From assembly GCA_022702705.1 (NCBI GenBank), contig CM040434.1, forward strand, positions 56,880,491-56,944,490: a stretch of 64,000 nt of DNA, in the 5' to 3' direction. The stretch comes from Papilionanthe hookeriana x Papilionanthe teres. Its lineage: Eukaryota; Streptophyta; Magnoliopsida; Asparagales; Orchidaceae. The notes under the pieces were generated by a model. It searched no databases and was not told where the DNA came from. It worked only from the letters and a program-made list of their open reading frames with translations. Made by a program: the position numbers and the translations under genes. Positions 50,768 through 62,600 of this stretch are shown one piece after another (positions within the stretch are counted from its first letter, which is position 1; each line of letters starts with the position of its first letter).

Positions 50768-52250
50768 TCATAAGTAATTACTTCGCCCGTGTTTCTTAGG
50801 GTCGAAGAATTCATTCCTTCGAAACATCAGAGTAGCGTAGTACTTTTTAAGTATCGTCCATTGATCGGAAGCATATGTCGTTCTCCCCAGCAATTCACTA
50901 GCCGGTAGGAACCTCCCGAGTATACTCGCTTCAACCACAAACGGTCCTTCCCAAGTGGGTTCAAATTTTCCTCCTATCTCGTGGTGTGCAAGAATAGGTC
51001 TCTTGAGAACAAGAACTAAGTCACCAACTTTAAAGGTTCTTGGGCGGACTCGATCTATCATGGGCTTGAACCATCTTAGCTTGGTATAGTTCTAAATTCC
51101 GTCGCGCTGCAAGTCTCTTCCCTTCCGGTGCTTTCCAATTCTTCTAGTCGTAATTCGGCATTCTCTTCGTCGTGAGTTTATTTGCAACCGCAATTCGAGT
51201 GAAGGAAGCTAAACCTCTAAAGGTAACACTCGCCTCGGACCCATACACCGCAGCGTAAGGTGTAGCTTGCGTAGGAGTTCGAAGGTTGTCCGGTAGGCCC
51301 ATAAGGCTTCTAACAACTTCTCGTGCCAATTTCTCTTATTATCGTCCAAGGTTTTCTTTAAGATTTGAACGAGAGTTTTATTAAAAGCTTCGACGAGACC
51401 GTTTGCTCTTGGGTAGTAAATTGTTGAATATCGCCGCCGATTCCATGTCTCCCGACAAAATTGTTGATTTGCGTGCTTCCGAATGCCGACCCATTATCCG
51501 AGATGATTCGCGCGGCACTCCGAAACGGTAAACAACTTGGTTCTTGAAAAATCGTAGTACGTGATGTGCTTTCACTTCTCTAAGTGGAACCGCTCTCGCC
51601 CACTTGGAAAAGTAATCCGTAGCCGCAAGAATGAAGCGATGTCCTTTTGACGACGGTGGTTCTATTGGACCCACTATATCTGTGCCCCAGCATTCAAATG
51701 GCCACGACGCAATTGTCGGATGTAGCACATTTGGAGGTTGGTGCAGAACCACTCCGTGCACTTGGCATTGGTGACAGCTCTTGGCGATTTTCATGCGATC
51801 GGCCATCATCGAGGGCCGTAGTACCCTAGTCTTTTAATTTTCATTTTCATCTTCGGACTCGACCGGTGAGCGCCACGCAGTCCCGAATGCACCTCCTTAA
51901 CAATTTCACGGGCCTCGGACCCGCTTAGGCACCTTAACCACATTTGATCGAAAGACCTTCTCGTATAACGTGTTGTTTATTAATGCGTAGGACGGAGTTC
52001 TTTTCTTGATCCGATGCAGCTAGCGACCTATCGTCCGGTAGCTTTCCCGTTTGCGAGTAGTCTATCAATGGCCGTCGCCAATCTTCTCGTGTTTTCCGTC
52101 ACCGTTGCAATCGATTCTTTTTCTTTTCCGATTTGTGTATTGTGTCTATGTCGAACTTTAATAGGACCCGACGTCCGTGAACCGACACTTCTACCGATTC
52201 ATCTTGCAAACGTGCAAATTCTTTTGCGAGACGGGCTAAAGCATCCGCTA
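50768..52250 (-). pseudogene. Integrase of Tat copy 2
   Basis: The N-terminal zinc finger (EVHSGLRGAH-type His pair near 51880; KSCHQCQVHG at ~51770) and core are at 51381-51809: FECWGTDIVGPI (first Asp) and TDYFSKWARAVPL, then VVYRFGVPRE. One frameshift near 51508 moves the IISDNGSAF segment with the second Asp out of frame. The C-terminal domain is at 50768-51061 (RVRPRTFKVGDLVLVLKRPI, GKFEPTWEGPF), ending with a TGA at 50768. No chromodomain is seen. Insertion into the Athila gag shows that a related integrase worked in the past. Confidence 0.87.
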
Positions 52251-52282
52251 AAGCATTTTCTTTTCGGGAATTTTGTAGATTG

Positions 52283-52660
52283 TCACATTTGGAATCTGTT
52301 CCAACAACTCGTATGGCATACTTGGAAGTATTGTTCGAGTCTTGGCTTTAAAATTCGTATCTGTCCGGCGATCCGTTGAATGATTAACCGTGAATCCCCG
52401 TAGATGTTGATGTCTGTTATCCCCATTTGAATGGTTAATTCCAGTCCCGTTATGAGGGCTTCGTATTCCTCTTCGTTGTTTGTACATGGTTCTGTCAAGT
52501 GGTAGGAGTATCTTAACATCCCCCGCTCCGGTGTTATAAAGATTAGCCCGATTCCTGCCTTACGGGCACTATCACTTGCGATTCTTCGTCTTTGTGCGCC
52601 GAAGATGCTCCGTCGAAATATAATTCCCAACATCGATCATCAAGGTCTTCTAGGTTCATT
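52283..52660 (-). pseudogene. Second (archaeal-type) RNase H of Tat copy 2
   Basis: Begins CWELYFDGASSAHKDE (~52590-52640) and continues in the frame 52283-52633 with KAGIGLIFITPERGMLRYSY, EPCTNNEEEYEALITGLEL and NIYGDSRLIIQRI. The Asp, Glu and Asp residues of the RNase H active site are therefore all present, split by one frameshift near 52560. An extra RNase H between the first RNase H and integrase is diagnostic of the Tat lineage. It removes RNA from RNA/DNA hybrids during reverse transcription. Confidence 0.88.
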
Positions 52661-53980
52661 ATTTGTTCATCCGGCGGATCGTCATTGAGAGGAGATTCGC
52701 CGGCAAAGGGTGTGCTTGCAAGGAAGTCCGCTAAGACTTGTCCCTTTACGGCACGAAGAGGCACGAAAGTTATATCGAATTGCGATAATATCATTGACCA
52801 TCCGGCAAGTCCGCTGGAAAGCGTTGGACGAGTCATCAAGTATTGCAATGGATTAAACTTCGAGATTAGGTTGACCTTATGAGAAAGCATGTAGTGCCCG
52901 AGCTTTTGAGCGGCGAAGATCGAGGCCAAACAATGCTTTTCAATTGCGGGATACCTTACTTCCGTCGGAAGCAAACGACGGCTTAAGTAGTAAAGAGCAT
53001 TTTCTTTACCCTCATCATTGACACGGGCTAACGGGGCTCCGAGAGAGTCGTCTAAAGCCGCGGTGTAAAGTATCGGCGGTCTACCCGAGACCGGGGCCGC
53101 TAGGACGGGAGGTGTCATTAAATATTGTTTAATGTCCTCGAAGGCCTTCCGGCATTTCTCTTCCCAAATAAATTTGGCGTCCTTTTTAACTAGTGCCGAG
53201 AAAGGCCGACACCTACTCGACGGGTTTGAGATAAAGCGTCGAAGATATGTCGACTTCCCTTGAAAAGATCGTAGTTGTTTTAAGGTTTTGGGAGGCGGCA
53301 TTTCTAAGATAGCTTTAATCTTCTCCGGGTCGATTTCAATTCCACGATGTCGGACAACGAATCCTAAGAATTTCCCGGAGGTGACGCCGAAGGCGCATTT
53401 TAAGGGATTCATCTTAAGGTTAAATTGTCTTAATCGTTCGAAAACAATTCTCAAATCATACAAGTGGTTGTCCTTTACTTTGTTTTTGATGACCACATCA
53501 TCCACGTAGCATTCGACTTGATTATGGATGAGATCATCAAAAATTCTTGTCATTGCTCTTTGGTAGGTTGCTCCTGCGTTCTTCAATCCGAATGGCATCG
53601 TTGTGTAGCAAAATACTCCGATCGGCGTTACGAATGCTGTAAGCTTTTCATCTTCTGGAGCCATTTTTATCCGGTTGTATCCTCGAAGATCCATCCATGA
53701 ATGAGAATATTTCATGTGTCGAAGCAATGTCGATCATTAATTCCGGGATCGGTAGAGGGAATTCATCTTTTGGACATGCCTTGTTTAAATCTCCGAAGTC
53801 CACACAAATTCGATCCGACCATTCTTCTTTACGGTCGGGACTACATTGGCTAGCCAAGTTGGGTATTGTTCTTCACGGACAAATTTAGCGTCTATTAACT
53901 TTTTAACTTCGGCTATGACTTGTTGTTCGATTTCTAGACGCATTCTTACGGGACCTTGTCGACCGGGACCGAAGTAGGAT
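52660..53980 (-). pseudogene. Reverse transcriptase and first RNase H of Tat copy 2
   Basis: The frame 52543-53727 (394 codons) covers RT from KMAPEDEKLTAFVTPIGVFC through MPFGLKNAGATYQRAMTRIF and the catalytic YVDD (residues 74-77) to thumb and RNase H (LYYLSRRLLPTEVRYPAIEK, KGQVLADFLAS). The RT N-terminus (VDFGDLNKACPKDEFPLPIP, HEIFSFMDGSS) is in another frame at 53648-53857 after a shift near 53690. The first RNase H has lost typical acidic residues, as is usual in Tat. This is the longest intact pol frame in the window. Confidence 0.92.
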
Positions 53981-55140
53981 CCACTCCTAGCTTATGGTCG
54001 CGACCTGCGGAGCTAATCCCGGCATCTCATCGTAGCTCCAAGCAAAACAGTCTTTAAATTCCATTAATAACTTGATTATTTCTTCGAGTCTTCTTTATTG
54101 AGTAAGGAGCTAACAAAGGTAGGTCTAGGCTCTTCGCTAGTACCTAAGTTAACTTCCGTTAACTCATCTATCGTAGATTTGATCTCTTCTTCGAATTACG
54201 GTGGAGCGTCTCCAATTTGTAAATCTTCGAGTTCGTCCGTAGTTTCCATGCGAGTTTTCATTAGATTCGCAAGTGACAACCAAGCAAAATTCGGTATCAT
54301 CAGTCGATCCTACTCGTGCCGAATCCGAGACCATGTTTTGAGTTGGGTGGACGACCGGAGTTATTCCATAAATTTTCAAAACGTTGTGATTGACCTTTTG
54401 TCCATTGTCGAGGTAAGAAACCACGGCTGAATTAAATTTTGAACACGGGGAGAGTACCACTCGAAAGGCAATTCCATTAATTCGATGAAGTAGCATCTTC
54501 AAGTTGTACATTATTTTCAGTTTTGGAGGAAGGAGCACCATGGTAGAATTTGATTGGCCTTGCACCGTCGCTACGTACCTCTTTGACCACCATACCCTCG
54601 ATCTTATTAGAATGGATCGGAGTTAGGGTCATAGTATGTACGTAGTGGTTAATCTTCTCGTACATTGATTTGTATTCTTCATTCTTCTCATCTTCGAGAG
54701 AGACCTCGAATTGCGGCTTCTTCTGACTTATTGTCGCTGCTTCTTGTTTGATTTCTTTTTCTTCTTCAGAACTATCTTCCCAATCGACATTGATGGTCGG
54801 TTTCCTCTGTCCAACTGTCCTAACGTCTCTACCACGGCCTCGTCCCCGGCCTCGACCTCGGATGCGAGTTGTGGAGAAACCTTCACCATCTCGCCGGAAG
54901 GGAGTGGTGAGTGGCTGTTGGACTAGAATTTCGGGTTCTTCGTTGTCCCGAACTTTCTTTGCTTCATTTGTTATGGTATCTCCGGAGAAGATCATTTTCT
55001 TCGGTGGTGCATAATAAGTCTGCATCCTCGTGGATTCCAATTTCATGTACGGAGAATGGTTGTAAGTCACCTTTGATGCCTTGTTCCCCTCCATCGTAGT
55101 ATTTGATGCAGCGATGTAGAGATGATGGTACCATCCTGTT
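53981..55140 (-). pseudogene. Protease-to-RT linker of Tat copy 2
   Basis: Two overlapping frames (54477-55145, 222 codons, and 54164-54565) encode low-complexity linker sequence: WYHHLYIAASNTTMEGNKAS near the N-terminus, an Arg-Gly run (RIRGRGRGRGRGRD at ~54835-54870) and acidic stretches (DWEDSSEEEKEI). Tat elements carry a long poorly conserved stretch here. The RG-rich run could bind RNA. No catalytic domain is present. Confidence 0.65.
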
Positions 55141-55520
55141 TTCATGTATCCATGGTCGGCCGATAGAGCATTGAACGATGTTTCGAATCGATTATGTGAA
55201 ATTTTGCGGTTGTCTTTGCTAAGTCACCGGTCTTCATCGATAGCGTTATTGACCCGAGGGCTCTTTCTCCTTTACGGTTGAATCCTCTTAATAACATTTT
55301 GTCCGCTTCGAGCTCGCAAGCATCAATTTCCAAGTATGCTTAGCGTTCGGAGATTCATTATATTGATTGATGCTCCCGGATCCACCAATACTGCGGAGAG
55401 TGTAAACTTCCCGATTGTAACTCGAAATGTACAACGGTCGGTTGTGGTCTCGTCGTCCCAAGTAGTAGGTCGTTGTCTGTGAAGGTAACACCTCGCTGTT
55501 CCTTTAACGAGCAAACCTCA
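55141..55520 (-). pseudogene. Aspartic protease of Tat copy 2
   Basis: FRVTIGKFTLSAVLVDPGAS and INIMNLRTLSILGN (55323-55514) form the protease active-site region. The family motif D-T/S-G reads DPG here. Downstream fragments (LLRGFNRKGERALGSITLSM, 55142-55333) are the conserved 'gfdg..r.lG.I.L' part that follows. The frame shifts between the pieces. Confidence 0.78.
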
Positions 55521-56700
55521 TCTAAGGACTCTCCGGCCATTTGAGCTAAGCAAATTTCTGGATCAAGTAAGGCCTTGATCAGAGCTTCTCTCATTTCTTT
55601 TGATAAGATGAGAGCATCATAAATGCTCAGTTTGGCCGGTAGTTTCCTAAGATGGGCTAGCACGTTGTAGTCCACTTTATTTTCATGTGCCTCGTTTTCT
55701 TCTCGAATGGGTATCTCTTCTGCCGGGGTTGATTCTTCCTGAACAACCACCTGCTTTCCTTTGTCTTTTGGACCCATTCTCGGAGGTAGAACTCTTCCAC
55801 TTCTTAAGTTGACTTCGTGATTTCTTCTAAATTTAGCATTGAGTTTGCTTGGTGTCTCTTCTCGAATCGGGACGACGGGTTCTTCGAGATTAGCTTCGGA
55901 GTCGAAGGCTCTAACTCTATTGTGATTGGGGTTCCTCGAAACTCGCAAATAGATTCGTTGCTTGTTGAACTCTCGTAGCCTTCTCGGTGGATGTCTTCTT
56001 CATCATTGTGATCGTCGAGATTGTGTATGATTTGAGAATTGTCATTTGTATCGGAATCGACATCCGGATTAGGTTGATTGTCGCTAGTTACGTAATCGTT
56101 AGAAACGATCAAAACGTAGCCAACGCCATAACCCTCATCATTATAAGATCCCACCGGAGTGGGCAGATAATCATACAGAGTCGGAAGTTCGAGGGATTTC
56201 TCCCCCGAATCGGAAACAACTATCCTAGGATAAGCAGCCCCTAGTCTAGCCTTAGGAGCCTCGGTCCTCTCTTCTTCGTTGATTTTCTTCTTCTCTTCAA
56301 TCGTCTCCTGTTGAGGTGGTTCTTCTATCGCAAGTGATAGTACCGGCTTAACAGGTTTCAAACTACGAATTGAAGCTCGCACCGAAGTGGTTTGGATGCT
56401 TGTCTAAAATCTTTTCGAAGACCTCGTCCAAGCGGTAGTCCATCCATCGTCGGTCGTATAGGGATCTATCGGAATGATGGGATCGATCGAGACAACATTG
56501 ACGGAACCTCCTTTACGGGGTTCCTTCATGTACTCCTTCGGGATCGTTATATTCCCTTTCCGAAGGTTGTCATTGAGCCAACTTTTGAAGGTAATGCAAT
56601 CTTCTATCTTATGCCCGAAGCATCCGGTGGTAAGGGCAAAAGTTGGGATCACCTTTCTTGTCGACTTCTTCGGTCTCTTAGGTTACGGTAGTTGGAAATG
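55521..56700 (-). pseudogene. C-terminal gag / gag-pol spacer of Tat copy 2
   Basis: Frames at 55358-55948 (VDYNVLAHLRKLPAKLSIYD, ALILSKEMREALIKALLDPE) and 55804-56382 (Glu/Asp-rich) encode the spacer between gag and protease, a pattern common in Tat polyproteins. A frame at 56404-56652 has CFGHKIEDCITFKSWLNDN, resembling the zinc-knuckle-proximal 'H....C..fK..le' motif of Tat gag. Confidence 0.7.
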
Positions 56701-56939
56701 CGGAGTCTTCATCGGACTACGGAACATTTTCGAAGCCTTGCTTCATTCTTGAACGGATATTCTCTGCTCAAAAGCTCCCTTAATGTACGTTGCGGACGAG
56801 GTGGTTGTTCATACTTGCAGAGATGAGTGATAGGCTGGGCCGGGGTTGCTGGTAATGCTGTTGTGGTTCTTTGCGGCCGTTACGGTGGTATTTGCATCGG
56901 TTGCTTGCCTTTGTCAAGCTAACGCAACGATCCCGAATT

Positions 56940-57575
56940 TCTTTTCAAAAGTCTTTACGAGGCTTTTGTTTGTCCGTCTTGTCGGCGAAACTTAATTGCT
57001 TCGCCTCTTCTTGCAAGCTTCCGGCCTTGCTTAACAACTTCTCAAAAGTCTTAATAGTGAATCCCTTGAGGAGAAGTGCTATCGGGCCGTGAATGCTTTT
57101 AAGTAAAATGCCGACTGCGTGTTGTTCTTGCAGTTGTGGTTCATACTTCATGCTTAAGTTCCTCCATCGAAGTATGTAATCCACCAAAGTTTCATTCGGC
57201 TTTTGTTTCTCTACCACTAAATCACCTATAGTGATGTGGTGCTCGAGCTCCGGCGAATCGCTTGATGAAGAGGTTCTCTAGCTGCGAGAACGTCTTCACC
57301 GAACCATTTGGTAGTCCGCATACTCGGTCGAAGGCGATTCCTCGCGAGCTGTCGACGAGCTGTCGGAAGAGTAATGCATCGCTCCCGCCGGCATTGCAAC
57401 AAATGGCACGAAAGTGTGCCACATGCTGTCGGGGGTTTCCGGTTCCGTCGAAGGTCTTGAACAGAGGTGGTACGAAGCCTTTCGGGTATTGGACAGCGTC
57501 GAATTCTTCTGGGTAAGGTCTACCCGTCCGAATGGATGTCCCGCTCTTCGATTGTGCTAAGGCTTCTCGCACTTC
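56940..57575 (-). pseudogene. Gag core domain of Tat copy 2
   Basis: 57222-57572 gives YPEEFDAVQYPKGFVPPLFK, TFDGTGNPRQHVAHFRAICC, and KTFSQLENLFIKRFAGARA. 56945-57217 continues with VEKQKPNETLVDYILRWRNL and LQEQHAVGILLKSIHGPIAL. This is the Ty3/gypsy gag domain in its Tat form. A single-base shift near 57225 separates the halves. Gag assembles the particle in the cytoplasm. Confidence 0.88.
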
Positions 57576-57579
57576 GTTG

Positions 57580-59240
57580 TTCCACCAAGTTCTTAATATC
57601 CTTTTTAGGAATCATACTTTGTGTTGTATCCTTTTAGGTGATCATCCCCATTGACGGACGTAATCTCCTTTCCTCCGTCTACTGATGTGAATGACCTGCG
57701 GGGGTGTCTCTCATGTGGTTGTACTTGACTGCGGAGAGTGGCCGAGCTACGGCCATCTCTTCCATCCTTTTCGCCATTTGAGCAATCGTGTCGTCTTTCT
57801 CCTGAAGTCGCCTTCTCATCGGTTACGGCTCCTCTCTTCTGCGGGCTGCGGGAGCACCTTGCGAAGGCGATGAAGCTCGTGTCCCAACCATGTTGATTTC
57901 GCGTATTCGTCGTCCATGAATTCCGATGAATCAATCTCGTCTCCGAACTTTTCTTCTCTTTCTTTTGCCGATCGTCGGATATCGGTTCTCAACTTTTCCA
58001 TGGCATCTTCTAGCGGGGCTTTACGTGTGTCTTCGTGGTTGTCGTGCGATAGGCTGTCGGGTCCCCTTCTCACGAGTCCCCTTCATCGCGGTAGCACTTT
58101 CTTGATTTAAGTCTCTGGCGAGACTTTCTTTCTCGAGGCTGCTTGTTTCAATCTCAGTCGCCCGTAGTGGGACGCCATACCATCCTTCTAACGGCAGAAG
58201 GTCTAGGACCGGATGGTTCGTCGGCCAGAATGCTTGAAGGTGGTATCCTCCCTAATTTGTAATCCCGAGACGACAACGGGCGGACTAGCCTTCATTCTTT
58301 TACTTGGCTTTTCACGTCATGATGGCGGGTTCTACTCGGGGCCCAAGACGGGATTTGAGCGGCACCCGCCCTATCCTTCGTAGAATTTCCGATATGGGGC
58401 AGTTTTCCTTCTTTGCTAACTTTTCTACCAAAGTTTGCAGATCGAGCAAACGGCGTAGTTCTAGTTCTTTTCTTGCGGCTATCGTTGTAATATGCGGGGC
58501 TGTGGTAATGTGGCGAGCAATCTTGCGAATATTTTCTTCATCTTCGCGGCGGAGAGGGGATGAAACCTGCTTCCTCCCAAGAGTGGTATGTATTCGGACG
58601 GCGGTGTATATTCTAGCGATTCTGGAATTTCCTCTAGGAAAGCAATTTCGGTAGCTACGGCTTCTCTAGCGATCCTTCTACTTCGTTTCTTCTTTGGGTC
58701 CTTGTCGGTGACGGAATCTTTGAGCCTGGACCCGATTTCGAAAACAGAAGGTCTTACGAGAAGATCTCGTACCCTCCACGGTAACGAGGTCCATCATAAT
58801 TCCGGATTTCTTTCCCCTTTGATTTGGCAAAAGTCGGGGTAGGTGCGGAAACAACTAGACCGAGTGGGGGTAGTAAGAACGGTCCTCTGCGGACGGCGGT
58901 ATTCCTCTTAGTCGGGATCCTTTGCGGAGGAGGGAATTATTGGGTCGACCTAAGGTTGAACTCGAGCGGCGGCTCCTCGGCTTCGGATACCTTGTTCGTC
59001 GGTGCAAAGAGGGAGACGTCGGTGATCTTGACGTTCGTGTTTTCAAATCCTTGTCCAAATCGGATGATTCCATTGTCGGGCGGCTCATCCTTATAGACGG
59101 TGAAGTCCAGTCCATTGGTAAAAGAGAAAATCGGTTTCGGGGCTTCCATTTACGCGGGGTAGATTCGGTTGTCGGTCCCGAGTTATGCTTCTTTTCTTTA
59201 GGACGAAAAGAAAGGAATTGAAAAGAGTCCGAACTCATTC
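57580..59240 (-). pseudogene. ORF1 / gag N-terminal region of Tat copy 2
   Basis: Between PBS and gag core. 58937-59149 encodes a 70-aa frame (MEAPKPIFSFTNGLDFTVYK, GIIRFGQGFENTNVKITDVS) overlapped by another-frame continuation from 59238 (MSSDSFQFLSFRPKEKKHNS). Further pieces include an MVGTRASSPSQGAP start near 57900 and a charged coiled-coil-like stretch. Ogre-type Tat elements have an ORF1 of unknown function upstream of gag. This fits, but I cannot decide whether it is separate or fused to gag here. Confidence 0.6.
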
Positions 59241-59656
59241 TTGTTCATGTATTTATAAGAAGGAATCACTTATTAAAAGAATCACTTATTAGAGGGTTTG
59301 TTTATTTAGAACGGAGTGTTCGAAAGGTGTAGAGAAGGTAAGGAATCTGAATCGGAGTTGGAAAGGAAAAGAGAGTCTTAAGCAAGACTTCTCGACTCGA
59401 AGGATCACTCCTAAGCTAACACTTATTGGGGGTCCACCCCACCTCGGAAATGAGGTAAAAGGATCTCGGAACCTCTGCGTTTAGGGGTGTCTAAACGGTG
59501 GCTCCTAAATCCGAGAGAATGTTGGTTATACTTGTTCGAGGTAGGAATGAACATAGTATCCCAACGGAAAGAAGGGTAGTTTGATCCATAAGGGACATGG
59601 ATGCACTACCGATTTTTGAAAGCAGAATTGTCTGATTAGAATGGAGAGAGGAATTG
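59241..59656 (-). other. Untranslated leader between PBS and ORF1
   Basis: About 415 bp without a credible gene; the 65-codon minus frame at 59491-59688 crosses the PBS and LTR end. It contains an antisense copy of the PPT/LTR-end motif at 59421-59460. Confidence 0.6.
59421..59460 (+). other. Inverted copy of the PPT / LTR-end motif in the leader
   Basis: The plus strand reads ATTGGGGGTCCACC followed by an 'acctcggaaatgaggt' hairpin. The complement keeps the order 'acctcat...tggacccccaata.gtg' seen across the 3' LTR/PPT junction at 46621-46663. It is in opposite orientation to the true PPT. Confidence 0.6.
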
Positions 59657-59674
59657 TCCCCAGCGGAGTCGCCA
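59657..59674 (-). other. Primer binding site of Tat copy 2
   Basis: The minus strand reads TGGCGACTCCGCTGGGGA, five bases (acttc) after the 5' LTR end. This is the PBS type of Ogre/Tat elements, attributed in that group to tRNA-Arg. It fixes the element's orientation as minus strand. Confidence 0.88.
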
Positions 59675-59679
59675 GAAGT

Positions 59680-62600
59680 TGTCGGCATATTTTTAGGTTG
59701 AGTGTTGTATTTTGAAAAGAGGTCGCCTAACAGGAATTGTCGGCGAATTTTTAATTTAATTTAAATATAGATATAATTTAGAAAGTAGTATTTGATTTTG
59801 AAAATAATTTTAAATTTGAAGATTTTAAGATATGAAATCAAACCGATCTCGCATCCCGGATAGTTTATATAAACGAGCACCGCATCACGAACCGTGTATC
59901 TATCCCTAAGGATAGACACACTGCTTGATGGTGGGGCTCGGTTAAATAAACTAGAAGATTTGTGACATCCGTTTGGTCCGCGAACCAATTTTATAAGCCG
60001 ACAAATTCCCTGCTTAATATGAAAACATTAAACGGGGTTTATATTACACAGGTTCTTTAAAATTCCCTATAAGGGCAAGCCCCATAGTTAATTACATCTT
60101 AAGTGACGGGAATCACCTAAGAAAACTCTCGATAATAATCAATAATTACGCTCTCGAGAATTTCAAAGTTTAAGTTTTCGAAAAGTTGAATTTTTGAATC
60201 TCGATAGGGAATGGATCGAGTTTGGAACATTTTATTTTGGGAATTCAAAGGAAGAAAAGTAGGAGAAATTACGGATTCGAAGTGAACTTCGATAATCTCC
60301 CGACTATCCTATTGTTTGGCTTGGATTTAGGAAAGTCCTAATGTTTATTTAATGTTTTAATCTTGCCAATTTGAATTAATTAGGGCTTATATTTATATGA
60401 TAGAATCATACGAAATAGCACTGGAAGATATGAGGGTTTATGTCGTATCGGACGACTACCTCGGAATCCTAAGACCGGTTAGGGCTTAATTTGCAATGCA
60501 AATGTCTAACGAAGAGTTGAGGATTTATGTTGCACTTAGGCGAACTACCTCGAAGTCCTATGGCTTTGTTGTTTAATTCTAGGAAAGTTTCTTTGAAGTA
60601 GGTTCGAGTTTCTGCTGACGACGATGGCCGTGCTTGCCCACCATGCTCCGAGCTCCTTGTTGTTGCGAGAGGTTTAGTTTTAGAAATAAAAAATCGGGGG
60701 ATGAGAAAAGTGTTTTGGTTTAGAGAAGTCTTAATTTCCAAGTGTTTTTTGTGTTTTAATTAAAACAAATCTTAAAGTTGATTATAACAACACCGGTTAA
60801 GATCCCGCGGTTCCATCCTTCCGGCATCATTATTTTTATCGGATTCACTTAGTCCAGATGAATTTGCTAAACTCAATTGAATGAGTTCCACACTTTCATT
60901 TAGACCGTGGGAAATCCCGTTAGCAACACGTAGGTTACAACATCCGAGGTATTCCCGATCATCCGATAGGACGTTTTAATTCGGTTGTAATTGTAGTTTT
61001 GTGTTCGTTTGTGATTAAATTTTGAGTTTCTTTATATTTTGAAATGTTGTGGCGGTGAATTTTATCTTGCAATGACTTTTAACTTAGTTTTGCATTCGGT
61101 TTTAGGGACTATCCTAAAGGTGTGGGTTTTCATGCAACGGTTGTTTTATCGTACGAGAAAAGTAAAGTGCATTTGCGATAAAGTAAATTGCGAAAGTAAA
61201 TTGCGGGAAAGTAAATTGCGATAAAATAAAAGCGTACTGGAGGGTCTTCCCGTCATTCCAAGCTGCACTTAAAACACGATTAGAACATTTAAGCAAGTTC
61301 CTAGGTAAAGCTAAGGTAAGGGTTATGGTTTTCTGCAAATTCTCTAATCCTATGGCTAGTCATTTCTTATGACGTCTAGGTTCCTTGTGTTTTTGGTTTG
61401 AAGACGATTTTCTTCATCGAAGAACAATTAAGTTCGATTGTTCTTATAAATATCCTATCATATTGAGGAAGTGCTTAAGAAGAATCTTAAACATCTTTTC
61501 AATATTTCTAGGATTGTTTTAAGTCGAAATGAATTTAATTATGTAAATGAATCGATCGTCCGAGGTTTTCGAAGTTTTGTTAACTTGCTCGGTGAACTAG
61601 GATATTTGAATGTCACTATAAGTGAAGTAACATTTCATTTAATATTACGTTTAGGAGTTATGATAACTAAAGCTTTTGAGGGTAAATTGGTGTTGAAATG
61701 GTTTGTGATTTAGCTTAATTTCGATTGAAGGGTTTAAATTTGGAATAGTGTTCGAGTTATTTTAGGCTTATTTCTTTATGTCTTAGGTGATGTTATTTAA
61801 TTCAACTTAATTTAATTTAATTTAATTTAATTTAATTTAATTTAATTTAATTCAATTTAATTCAATTTAGTTTGATTTGATGTTACATTAAATTAATTTG
61901 ATTTAATTTAATTTTTTTAAATTTAATTTGATTTAATTTAATTTAATTTATTTTATTTTATTTAATTTAATTTAATTTTTAATTTAATTTAATTTAATTT
62001 AATTTAATTTTTAATTTAATTTAATTTTTAATTTAATTTTTAATTTGATTTAATTTGATTTAATTTAATTTTTTAATTTAATTTTATTCATTTTAATTTT
62101 AATTAAAATTTTAAAAGAGTTCGATAATTTAATTTTAGTTTAATGATTAAGTCTTTTAATGTTTTAAATTTGAATTATCATTTTAATTAGGAATTAAACA
62201 TTAATGAAATGATTAATTTAGGGATTTTTTAAATTAAAGAATAAATCTCTTCATAATAATATCCCTATTTTAATAATTCGATTTTATTATTCTTCCAAAT
62301 TTAATCAATTATTTAATTAAAGTTTAATCATTTTAAATTGCTTAATGGGTTTCTACCCTTCAATTATTAAATTTCAATCATCCAAATCAGATTAGGATCA
62401 AATATTTTACTTGTTAATTTTTTATTAAACCTAAAGTTTTAATTAAGGATTAAAAAAAATTTAATTACCACTTTACCCTTTAAGCTTAATAATTTCATAA
62501 CTCACTAAATTGAACTCAAATGAACTTGAAATTTTTATGTGACTTCACTCATATGTCAATAAAGACATGAGAGGAGAAAATGTGATTTTTCTGTATTTAA

